Below are positions 1-5,797 of a DNA stretch of 16,238 bases, one piece after another. The stretch is from positions 1 through 16,238 of the forward strand of contig JBAVLA010000324.1 of the NCBI GenBank assembly GCA_049688595.1. Reading direction: 5' to 3'. Numbering within the stretch: position 1 is the first letter of the stretch; every line of letters begins with the position of its first letter. The stretch comes from Prado023 sp049688595. Lineage in GTDB: Bacteria > Actinomycetota > Actinomycetes > S36-B12 > CAIYMF01. Both the position numbers and the translations under genes were made by a program. The notes beneath the pieces are model-generated. The model ran no database searches. It was not told the origin of the DNA and was given only the letters and a program-made list of their open reading frames with translations.

Positions 1-1069
1 CGTTGGACATGGCTTCGGCGATCTTCGCGTCCCTGCCGGCAGCGGCGTGCTGATAGCGCATGGCGGCTTGCACGGTGGAGTGCCCGAGGCGGGCTTGGAG
101 CTCGGCGAGTGTGGCCCCGGTCTGCGCTGCGACAGTGCCCGAGAAATGGCGCAGATCATGCCAACGCAGCGTCGGCAGCCCCACTGCCTCACGAGCCCGG
201 TAGAACGGCCTGTAGAGGCTGCTGGGCGCCATGTGGGAGCCGCTGCGGGTACCGGGGAACAGCAGGGCGTCAGGCTTGCTCGGCAGGCTCGCGAGGTAGT
301 CGCCGAGCGCGCCCCGGACGTGCGGCGGGATCACGACATCACGCACACCGGCTTCGCTCTTCGGGTCGCCCACGATGACCTGCTTGTCAACACGGACCAC
401 GCCACGCCGGACCCGCAGCCGGACGGGTTCCCCCTCGATCATCACGACGTCATGCCGGCGCAACTCGGTGGCCTCCCCGAACCGCAGCCCACACCACGCG
501 GCGACGAGGACCAGGGTGGAGTACTTCGCGCTGGGCATGGCGTCTGCGAGCTGGTGGACCTGGACCGGTGATGGGACCTCGGTGCGGCTGCGTCGCCTGA
601 CCCGCCCAGCGCGCTCGATCAGGCAGGGGTTGGCGTCGATCAGTCCTTGACTCGTGGCGCTGTTCAGGATGGCCCTGCATAGGCTGTAGACGTGCGCCTT
701 GTGTGTCGGGGGCGCCTTGATCCCACGGTGCCAATCGGCGATCTGGGTGCGGGTGATTTGGTCGAGACGGTAGGAGTCCAGGGGCTTCATGTGGGGCAGC
801 ATCCGGCGGTACTCGCTGCGGGTGCGTGGCTTCAGGTCCCGCTCTGCCAGCCACCTGACCGAGTACTCGGCAAACGTGGGCGCCAGTGGCTTGCCGGTGT
901 CTGGGTCTTCGAGCTGCTGGCCGGCGTAGGTGCCGTTGGCGAGTTCGCGGCGGGTGCGCTGCATCCACTTCTCGCCCTGGTCGCGGGTGTCCCACGTCTT
1001 CGAGTAGGCCTTGCCCTGCCATGTGAACCGGGCTTCGAATCTGCCTGACGGCAAGAGCCTGACCGCCAT
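1..1069 (-). CDS. int: Tyrosine recombinase (phage-type integrase), C-terminus cut by window edge
   Basis: Site-specific tyrosine recombinase that would integrate and excise the mobile element ending at the tRNA remnant to its right. The frame is open for 356 codons from ATG 1069 to the left edge; the stop lies outside. The N-terminal part has the AP2-like start (residues 7-30, PSGRFEARFTWQGKAYSKTW) and a SAM-like core-binding domain about 64-155. All catalytic residues are visible: R196 (GLRFGE), K237 (PKSEAG), H304 and R307 (HDLRH), H330 (LGHS) and nucleophile Y339 (MRYQH). The start is fixed by an in-frame stop upstream and a GGGAGG ribosome site at 1080-1085. The active-site set is complete, so the enzyme is probably functional unless its last residues are damaged. 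Family call is secure; the exact element type (prophage, ICE or genomic island) cannot be told from this end. Confidence 0.93.
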   Translation of the reverse strand, partial: MAVRLLPSGRFEARFTWQGKAYSKTWDTRDQGEKWMQRTRRELANGTYAGQQLEDPDTGKPLAPTFAEYSVRWLAERDLKPRTRSEYRRMLPHMKPLDSYRLDQITRTQIADWHRGIKAPPTHKAHVYSLCRAILNSATSQGLIDANPCLIERAGRVRRRSRTEVPSPVQVHQLADAMPSAKYSTLVLVAAWCGLRFGEATELRRHDVVMIEGEPVRLRVRRGVVRVDKQVIVGDPKSEAGVRDVVIPPHVRGALGDYLASLPSKPDALLFPGTRSGSHMAPSSLYRPFYRAREAVGLPTLRWHDLRHFSGTVAAQTGATLAELQARLGHSTVQAAMRYQHAAAGRDAKIAEAMSN

Positions 1070-1105
1070 CCTGTACCGCCCTCCCAAGCGTCACGGGTTC
1101 CTTGG

Positions 1106-1131
1106 CCATCCCAGGATCCCATCCCAAGATG
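1106..1131 (+). repeat. 13-bp imperfect tandem repeat between int and att core
   Basis: CCATCCCAGGATC (1106-1118) is followed directly by CCATCCCAAGATG (1119-1131), 11 of 13 bases identical. Its position between the integrase start and the putative attachment core is where arm-type integrase sites or excisionase sites occur in tyrosine-recombinase elements. The repeat is seen directly; the role is a guess. Confidence 0.6.
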
Positions 1132-1137
1132 ATAGTA
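1132..1137 (-). promoter_or_regulatory. Candidate -10 box for integrase
   Basis: On the minus strand this reads TACTAT, fitting the actinobacterial TANNNT -10 consensus, about 60 bases before the integrase start. No clear -35 is visible. The tandem repeat at 1106-1131 would lie in the transcript leader. Inference only. Confidence 0.35.
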
Positions 1138-1184
1138 CTCCATGGGACTTTCCGGGCCTATCTGAAACGGTTTTCCCAGCACGA

Positions 1185-1207
1185 CCAGCCCGTTTGTGCG
1201 GGGCTGG
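1185..1207 (+). repeat. 7-bp inverted repeat (hairpin) abutting the tRNA remnant
   Basis: CCAGCCC at 1185-1191 and GGGCTGG at 1201-1207 form a perfect 7-bp stem around a 9-base loop. It ends three bases before the T-stem of the tRNA remnant, on the element side of the junction. It could be part of the recombinase-binding region or a structure ending element transcripts; there is no T run. Confidence 0.5.
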
Positions 1208-1209
1208 CA

Positions 1210-1238
1210 ACAAGTTCAAATCCTGTATCGCCCACCAC
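1210..1238 (+). other. attR-type site: 3' end of a tRNA gene (T-arm to CCA), probable tRNA-Val remnant
   Basis: The sequence GTTCAAATC (1214-1222) is a T-loop, flanked by T-stem halves ACAAG (1210-1214) and CCTGT (1222-1226). It is followed by the 3' acceptor strand ATCGCCC (1227-1233), discriminator A and encoded CCA (1235-1237). No D-arm, anticodon arm or matching 5' acceptor strand lies upstream, so this is not a whole tRNA. One T-stem pair is mismatched (A1213 with C1223), as expected if the left side comes from the element and the identity core starts about 1214. The expected 5' strand GGGCGAT is typical of actinobacterial tRNA-Val. The complete tRNA should lie at the other end of the element, left of this window. 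Confidence 0.75.
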
Positions 1239-1239
1239 A

Positions 1240-1267
1240 CGAAACCCCCGGTCAACCGGGGGTTTCG
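1240..1267 (+). terminator. Strong hairpin terminator of the interrupted tRNA gene
   Basis: CGAAACCCCCGGT (1240-1252) and ACCGGGGGTTTCG (1255-1267) are perfectly complementary over 13 bp with a 2-base gap. It starts right after the encoded CCA. This is the native transcription terminator expected after a tRNA gene, and shows that the tRNA is read on the plus strand and that chromosome resumes here. Confidence 0.8.
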
Positions 1268-1410
1268 CGTTCAGGCAACCGCGTGACCCATTCCATGACG
1301 CGGAGGGAAGCGCGCCGGCATGCACGGCTTGGAGCGACCCCATCGTCCCCGCCGGTCGTGCTCAGGGGCTTCCCACAGCGGCGGGTTCGTCGTGGTGCTC
1401 GACGGCGTCA
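1268..1410. other. Non-coding stretch, nothing recognised
   Basis: Between the tRNA terminator and the end of the MgtE fragment I see no convincing gene, RNA or repeat. Open frames here lack a ribosome site and any recognisable family signature. Confidence 0.5.
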
Positions 1411-1749
1411 TCAGCCGATCAGGGTCACCGCGATTGCGAAGTAGATCAACAGGGACAGCAGGTCCTGCACCACCGTGGCCAGCGGCCCGCTGCCGAATGC
1501 CGGGTCGCGGCCCACGCGGGCCATCGCCCATGGCAGGGCCATCGCGACGATCGTGGCCATGTCGCAGGTGGCCAGCAGGGACGCCGCGACAGTCATCGCC
1601 AGGTCCAGGGCGTGGAATGCCCAAGCCACACCAGCAAGGCTGACCACGCCCAGCAGCAGCCCCACGAGGAGGCCCGTCAACGCCTCCAGGCGGAAGATCC
1701 TCCGGATCGGCACCCCCACCGAGAGCCCCCGGATCACCGTCTCGCGCCC
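1411..1749 (-). pseudogene. MgtE-type magnesium channel, C-terminal fragment only
   Basis: About 110 residues match the end of the MgtE membrane domain. The stretch opens with TVIRGLSVG (family motif after the third membrane helix), followed by three membrane segments, the DPAFGSGP linker and the last helix VVQDLLSLLIYF, which keeps the pore-lining Asp seen in the family; it then stops normally. MgtE proteins are usually about 450 residues with N-domain, CBS domains and five helices. Here the N-domain, CBS domains and the first two helices are missing. Upstream of about 1749 the frame runs into non-homologous codons and then the end of the ABC permease gene. GTG 1737 is the only plausible start and would give 108 residues. 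I read it as a decayed remnant; a small expressed membrane protein is the alternative. Confidence 0.7.
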
Positions 1750-1775
1750 CGGTCTCCCACGCGGGGCACCATGTG

Positions 1776-2603
1776 CTAGGCGTCGCCCCTTCGCCGCCAG
1801 CGGAACAGCCGCCACGCAAGGACTGCCGAGAGCAACGTCCAAACCATCAGCACCATCGCCACGCGCGGCAACTCGTAGGACCCGACGACCTCCAGGGTGG
1901 CGGCGCTCTCAGGCAGGAAGACGTACCGCATCCCCTGCGTGAGCCACTTCAGGGGGAACAGGGAGGCGAACTGCTGCATCCAGTCGGGCAGCTGGTTGAA
2001 CATGAAGAAGACCCCGGAGGTGAACTGCAGGACCAGGATCACCGGCGTGACCACCGCAGAGGCGCCCTTCCCCGACTTGGGCACCGACGAGAAGGCCAGG
2101 CCCAGCAGGGTCCAGGTCGTCAGGCCGAGCGCGCTGAGCCAGAGCAGGGTCGCCCACTTGGCCGGGCTGCTCGGCAGGCTGATGTCGAACAGGGCCACGC
2201 CGATGGCCATGAGCAGCGCCAACTGCCCCACGTAGGTGATTCCCACCTGGCCGATCTTCCCGACGAAGTAGGCCGACTTGGGCATTGGGGTGCCCTCCAG
2301 CCGCTTGAGCGTGCCCTCGTCGCGTTCCTGGGGAATCCCGATAGCGAGGTTCTGGAAGCTCGTGTACACGATGCCCGAGGCGATCATCCCGGCCACGAAG
2401 TACTGGGCGAACGTGATCCCGGTCGGCCCGAGCTCGGTGTTGCCGAAGACCGAGCCGAAGATGATCATCAGGATCATCGGCAGCGCGAAGTTGAACACCG
2501 CGGACTCGCGGTCGCGGAACATCTGCTTGACCTCGACGCCCACGCGAGACCTGCCCAACGCCCAGGCGCTGGGCAGGTGCCGGGCTGCGGGTGCGGTGCT
2601 CAT
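1776..2603 (-). CDS. ABC-2 type transporter permease
   Basis: Integral membrane half of an ABC exporter of the DrrB/ABC-2 class (275 residues). A short cytoplasmic N-terminus (VGVEVKQMFRDRESAVFNF, typical of the family just before helix 1) leads into about six hydrophobic segments: about 38-55, 67-85, 117-140, 150-172, 180-205 and 240-262. The charged loop around residues 93-110 (PQERDEGTLKRLEGTPM) is the characteristic ABC-2 coupling region. The ATG overlaps the stop of the ATPase gene as ATGA, so the two are translated together from one message. Substrate unknown: relatives export drugs, antibiotics, lipids or polysaccharides. The gene ends next to the MgtE fragment, and its own end appears intact (RWRRRGDA then TAG). 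Confidence 0.88.
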   Translation of the reverse strand: MSTAPAARHLPSAWALGRSRVGVEVKQMFRDRESAVFNFALPMILMIIFGSVFGNTELGPTGITFAQYFVAGMIASGIVYTSFQNLAIGIPQERDEGTLKRLEGTPMPKSAYFVGKIGQVGITYVGQLALLMAIGVALFDISLPSSPAKWATLLWLSALGLTTWTLLGLAFSSVPKSGKGASAVVTPVILVLQFTSGVFFMFNQLPDWMQQFASLFPLKWLTQGMRYVFLPESAATLEVVGSYELPRVAMVLMVWTLLSAVLAWRLFRWRRRGDA

Positions 2604-3454
2604 TGCTCCCCCTCATTGACCAGGTGCAGGTACATGTCCTCCAGCGAGGGTCGGGTGACCGACAGGCTGGGCACCTCGCCCCCGTACAGCGCGGACAGCT
2701 CAGCCACGAGGGCAGTGGGCGTCTCGGTCACCCGCGTGTGGTGCTCGCCGTCCGGCTCGACCCAGCTGACGTGGGCCTGCCCGGTCTGCCGCCCGCCCAG
2801 GAGCGCCGGAGTGTCGAACGCGACCAGCCTCCCCCGACTGATCACGCCGACCATGTCGGCAAGGGCCTCGGCCTCCTCGAGGTAGTGGGTGGTGAGCAGG
2901 ATGGTCGTCCCCTCGGTCTTGAGCAAGTCGATCAGCGCCCAGAACTCGCGGCGCGCCTCCGGGTCGAACCCGGTTGTGGGCTCGTCGAGGAACAGCAGCT
3001 CAGGCCGGCCGACGATCCCCAGGGCGACGTCGAGGCGGCGCCGTTGCCCCCCCGACAACGTGCGGACGCGGGCGTCGGCCTTGGCAGTCAGGCCGACGGA
3101 CTCGATCACCTCGTCGATGGGCCGCGGATCGGGGTAGTAGGCCGCGAAGTGGCTCACGGACTCGTGGACCGTCAACTCGGTCAGGTCGGAGACCTGCTGC
3201 AGGACGATGCCCAGCTGCGAGCGCCAGGCCCGGTCGCCCCGCGCGGGATCGACGCCCAGGACGCGCACGTCGCCAGCATCGCGGGAGCGGTACCCCTCGA
3301 GAATCTCCGTGGTCGTGGTCTTGCCTGCGCCGTTCGGGCCAAGCAGCGCTACGCACTGCCCGACCTCCACGCGCAGGTCGATGTCGTCGACGGCGCGCAG
3401 GTCCCCGTACGTCTTGACGAGGCCGCGCACCTCGATCGCCAAGTCAGCAGTCAC
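2600..3454 (-). CDS. ABC transporter ATP-binding protein (DrrA-like)
   Basis: Nucleotide-binding subunit partnering the permease just downstream. From GTG 3454 the product is 284 residues. Visible motifs are Walker A GPNGAGKTT (39-47), Q-loop (IVLQQVSD, about 83-90), signature LSGGQ (133-137), Walker B LLFLDEP (153-159), D-loop and the switch His in LLTTHYLEEAE. The C-terminal 60-70 residues are the accessory segment common in DrrA-type exporters, ending with SLEDMYLHLV. I prefer GTG 3454, giving the usual short lead into IEVRGLVKTYG; the frame is open to ATG 3547, but that adds 31 residues unlike the family. The ribosome site before 3454 is weak. Transcribed divergently from the cell-wall enzyme gene at 3623. 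Confidence 0.9.
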   Translation of the reverse strand: MTADLAIEVRGLVKTYGDLRAVDDIDLRVEVGQCVALLGPNGAGKTTTTEILEGYRSRDAGDVRVLGVDPARGDRAWRSQLGIVLQQVSDLTELTVHESVSHFAAYYPDPRPIDEVIESVGLTAKADARVRTLSGGQRRRLDVALGIVGRPELLFLDEPTTGFDPEARREFWALIDLLKTEGTTILLTTHYLEEAEALADMVGVISRGRLVAFDTPALLGGRQTGQAHVSWVEPDGEHHTRVTETPTALVAELSALYGGEVPSLSVTRPSLEDMYLHLVNEGEQ

Positions 3455-3622
3455 GGTATGAACTCTGCCAGAACGCACGCCGCCCTCCGAAGGGCTGGTC
3501 GGGACCAGGAGGTTTGCCGATCGGCCGGGACGGGTAACTACCAGCAAATGACCCTGAATCGAACCAGCCAGCCCGACGCCCGTCGGGCGACGGAGACACC
3601 ACCCGACAGGAAGGTCCCCGCC
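3455..3622. promoter_or_regulatory. Divergent intergenic region with a 5'-leader hairpin (3571-3588)
   Basis: This 168-base gap holds the control regions of the ABC operon (minus) and the cell-wall enzyme gene (plus). GCCCGAC (3571-3577) and GTCGGGC (3582-3588) make a perfect 7-bp stem with a 4-base loop in the leader of the plus-strand gene. The AGGAAGG ribosome site (3608-3614) lies 8 bases before the ATG. I see no confident -10/-35 pair. A c-di-AMP (ydaO) riboswitch was considered because of the gene type but its conserved cores are not present. Confidence 0.4.
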
Positions 3623-4537
3623 ATGACGGACATCGCACTGGACTCCCAGGCCAACCAGCCGGCCACCCCCCGACGGGCCGCCGGCCGCACCTCGTTCGTC
3701 ATTTCGATGGGCGTGCTGGCAGCAGCCACCTCCACCTTGATCGGTCCGGCCGGCAGCTCCCAGACGTCGGACCTCACGGCTTCGGCGTCCACCTCGACCA
3801 CCAGCGACTCCCAGGCCGCTACCCCGGAGACCAGCTCCGCAACGTTGGATCTCTCGGCCCGGGCCGCGGCCGCTGAGCGCACGTCCCGGTCCAGCAGCCG
3901 CGGGCGCGTGGCCGAGTCCGAGTCCGAGTCCGATACCAGTGCCGGGGAGCTGGAGGCCGTTGGCAAGCGGTACTCGACCGTTGCGCTCAACGTGCGGACC
4001 GCCCCCGATGCAGACGCTGACGTGGTGACGGTCCTGGACGTCGGCTCCGCCGTGAAGATCACCGAAGAGACCGACGAAGGCTGGCAGCAGGTCGTCTACA
4101 AGGGCAAGGCCCGCTGGGTCAACGGTGAGTTCCTGTCCAAGCGCAAGCCGGCGGCGACGTCAGAGTCCGGCGGCCTGTCCACGAAGGCCTGCGCAAGCGG
4201 CTCAGGCGTGGAGAAGGGGCTGAAGGCCAACGCCATCGCCGTGCACCGCGCGGTCTGCGCACGCTTCCCGCAGATCACGTCGTACGGCGGCTACCGCAGC
4301 GATCCAGGGAGCAACCACAACAGCGGGCACGCCCTGGACATCATGGTCAGCGGCTCGCGCGGTGACGAGATCGCCCGCTGGCTGAGGTCCAACGCCTCCG
4401 AGCTGGGGATCACCGAGCTCATCTGGGAGCAGGAGATCTGGACCACCCAGCGCGCCGGCGACGGCTGGCGCGACATGTCGGACCGCGGCTCGGCCACGGC
4501 GAACCACTCCGACCACGTCCACGTCTCAGTGAAGTGA
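3623..4537 (+). CDS. Secreted/anchored SH3-domain protein with M15-like metallopeptidase domain
   Basis: 304-residue envelope protein, likely acting on peptidoglycan. ATG 3623 is set by the AGGAAGG ribosome site. Residues about 23-44 form a signal peptide or membrane anchor after an Arg-containing head. A Ser/Thr/Ala-rich linker follows (45-110) with an ESESESD run. A bacterial SH3 domain spans 117-172 (LNVRTAPDADADVV, then GWQQVVYKGKARWV). The C-terminal domain (190-304) has S230-x-H232-x-x-G235-x-A237-x-D239, the Zn motif shape of M15/VanY-type peptidases, and a final H298-x-H300 (DHVHVS). C190 and C212 could form a disulfide. The domain resembles a widespread actinobacterial family often joined to NlpC/P60 or SH3 modules; its exact reaction is not established. 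The gene is followed by a hairpin. Confidence 0.85.
   Translation: MTDIALDSQANQPATPRRAAGRTSFVISMGVLAAATSTLIGPAGSSQTSDLTASASTSTTSDSQAATPETSSATLDLSARAAAAERTSRSSSRGRVAESESESDTSAGELEAVGKRYSTVALNVRTAPDADADVVTVLDVGSAVKITEETDEGWQQVVYKGKARWVNGEFLSKRKPAATSESGGLSTKACASGSGVEKGLKANAIAVHRAVCARFPQITSYGGYRSDPGSNHNSGHALDIMVSGSRGDEIARWLRSNASELGITELIWEQEIWTTQRAGDGWRDMSDRGSATANHSDHVHVSVK
3914..3931 (+). repeat. Hexanucleotide GAGTCC repeat, three copies
   Basis: GAGTCC is present three times in tandem, followed by the degenerate copy GATACC. It codes for Glu-Ser repeats (residues 98-103) in the linker between the anchor and the SH3 domain, so copy changes would lengthen or shorten the linker in frame. Confidence 0.7.
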
Positions 4538-4542
4538 GTCAG

Positions 4543-4558
4543 CGCCCGGTTCCGGGCG
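4543..4558 (+). terminator. Hairpin after the cell-wall enzyme gene
   Basis: CGCCCG and CGGGCG form a 6-bp GC stem around the loop GTTC, six bases after the stop codon at 4537. There is no T tract, as is common for GC-rich actinobacterial terminators. The remaining bases to 4724 hold an imperfect palindrome (ATGCG 4668-4672 with CGCAT 4689-4693, around TGGG-TG-CCCA) that could be an operator for the next gene; nothing else stands out. Confidence 0.5.
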
Positions 4559-4724
4559 GGGGTCGGCAGCCGGATGGGGCGCGCGCAGCGACCTGACCGG
4601 CCCGGACCTGTGCCACGGCGACCTGGGCCGGCGTGTCCGCCCACCCGCGCCGGAGCTGGCGCGACACATGCGATGGGTGCCCACGGAACGCATCCGGGGG
4701 CCCAGAGGTGGGATGCTGTAGGCC

Positions 4725-5750
4725 ATGCGTGCGTGGCTGCTGGATCGTCCGGGTTCCCCCGGCTCCCTCCGGCTGGCCGAGGTTCCAAGTCCCTGGCGCT
4801 CGCCAGCGACGACCCGACGCGAGGTCGAGGTCCTGGTCAAGGTCGAGGCGGTCGGCCTGAACCCCGTCGACTTCAAGACCGCAGCGGTGGGCAACTCGGC
4901 CTGGCGCTACCCGCACATCCTGGGTCTGGACGTCGCTGGTCCAGTAGTGGCCGTGCACGCGGACAAGGCTGCGCGCCGGGAGCACGGCTGGATGCTGCCG
5001 GAGCCGGGCACCCGCGTGGTGTTCCATCAGGACCTGCGCGAGCCCGGGGGGTTCGCCGAGTACGTCTCCGTGCCACCGGACGCCCTGGCCGTGATCCCGC
5101 CCACGATCGACCCGATTGCTGCTGCCAGCCTCCCGACTGCGGGGCTCGCCGCGCTCGACGCGGTGGAACGGCGCCTGCGCCAGATCTCCGGCCACTTTGT
5201 GCTGGTGCACGGGGCCTCCGGGGGGGTCGGCTCGTTCGCGGTGCAGCTGGCCAAGCTGTTCGGGGCCAAGGTCATCGCCTCGGCGCGCCCGGAGAACGAG
5301 ACCACGGTGCGAGCCCTCGGGGCATTGCACGTCCTGGACTACCGGGCCCCCGACTTCGCCGAACAGGTGCGTCAGATCTCCCCCGCCGGGGTCGACGCCG
5401 TTATCGACCCGGTCTCCGCACGAAGCGCGACCGAGGGGCTCCGGCTGCTTCGTCATGCTGGGCACCTGGTGAGCATCGCCGGCCGGCCCGACCTCACCAC
5501 GATCCCCGAGTTCGGGCTCGCGCCTACCGTTTCTGAGGTGGCTCTGGGCGCGGCGTACACGCACGCGGGCTTCGCCGGCCGTCGATGGCTGACGTGGGGG
5601 CTGGACCGGCTCATGCGCCTGATCAACGAGGGCTACCTGCACCCCCCGGACATCGAGGTCATCGACTTCGAGCACATCCCACAGGGCTTGGAGCAACTGG
5701 CGAACCGCGAGGTCGTCGGCAAGCTCGTGGCCAACATGCGCTGGCACTGA
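4725..5750 (+). CDS. Quinone oxidoreductase-like MDR-superfamily NAD(P)H oxidoreductase
   Basis: 341-residue zinc-independent medium-chain dehydrogenase/reductase of the QOR group, expected to be a soluble NADPH-dependent reductase of quinones or enones; the real substrate is unknown. The N-terminal GroES-like domain carries VKVEAVGLNPVDFK (about 38-51), HILGLDVAGPVV (64-75) and GFAEYVSVPPDALAVIP. The Rossmann domain has the nucleotide loop HGASGGVGSFAVQLAK (162-177). The Cys ligands of zinc alcohol dehydrogenases are absent. Residues about 80-92 form a short extra loop (KAARREHGW) in the GroES domain. ATG 4725 fits the usual start of the family; no strong ribosome site is seen. It stands alone, plus strand, converging on the GTPase gene. 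Confidence 0.87.
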   Translation: MRAWLLDRPGSPGSLRLAEVPSPWRSPATTRREVEVLVKVEAVGLNPVDFKTAAVGNSAWRYPHILGLDVAGPVVAVHADKAARREHGWMLPEPGTRVVFHQDLREPGGFAEYVSVPPDALAVIPPTIDPIAAASLPTAGLAALDAVERRLRQISGHFVLVHGASGGVGSFAVQLAKLFGAKVIASARPENETTVRALGALHVLDYRAPDFAEQVRQISPAGVDAVIDPVSARSATEGLRLLRHAGHLVSIAGRPDLTTIPEFGLAPTVSEVALGAAYTHAGFAGRRWLTWGLDRLMRLINEGYLHPPDIEVIDFEHIPQGLEQLANREVVGKLVANMRWH

Positions 5751-5797
5751 CCAGCTCTGCAACCGGAAAGCGCGTCGGCCGGCAGGAGGCTGGTCAG
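5747..5797. terminator. Bidirectional terminator hairpin spanning two convergent stop codons
   Basis: CTGACCAGC (5747-5755) and GCTGGTCAG (5789-5797) are perfectly complementary over 9 bp. Inside them CTGC (5757-5760) can pair with GCAG (5782-5785), making a longer interrupted stem. The stop of the plus-strand oxidoreductase (5748-5750) and the stop of the minus-strand GTPase (5794-5796) lie in opposite arms, so one structure could end both transcripts. Confidence 0.55.

Noticed and set aside
450..1127. 225-codon minus-strand frame overlapping the integrase
   Set aside because: Out-of-frame shadow; the integrase frame in the same region carries all catalytic motifs and continues off the left edge.
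1154..1237. A complete tRNA gene starting at GGGC 1154
   Set aside because: The acceptor strands pair only over four bases, the length (84) does not fit, and no D-arm or anticodon arm can be folded; only the 3' end is tRNA-like.
3455..3622. c-di-AMP (ydaO/yuaA) riboswitch before the cell-wall enzyme
   Set aside because: The gene type fits, but the conserved GGGGTGAATC-like and CCCGAACCCGACAGCT-like cores are not present; only an isolated hairpin is seen.
2591..3622. N-terminal extension of the SH3/M15-like protein reading through the ABC gene
   Set aside because: The extension is antisense to a clear ABC ATPase gene; a good ribosome site and signal segment place the start at 3623.
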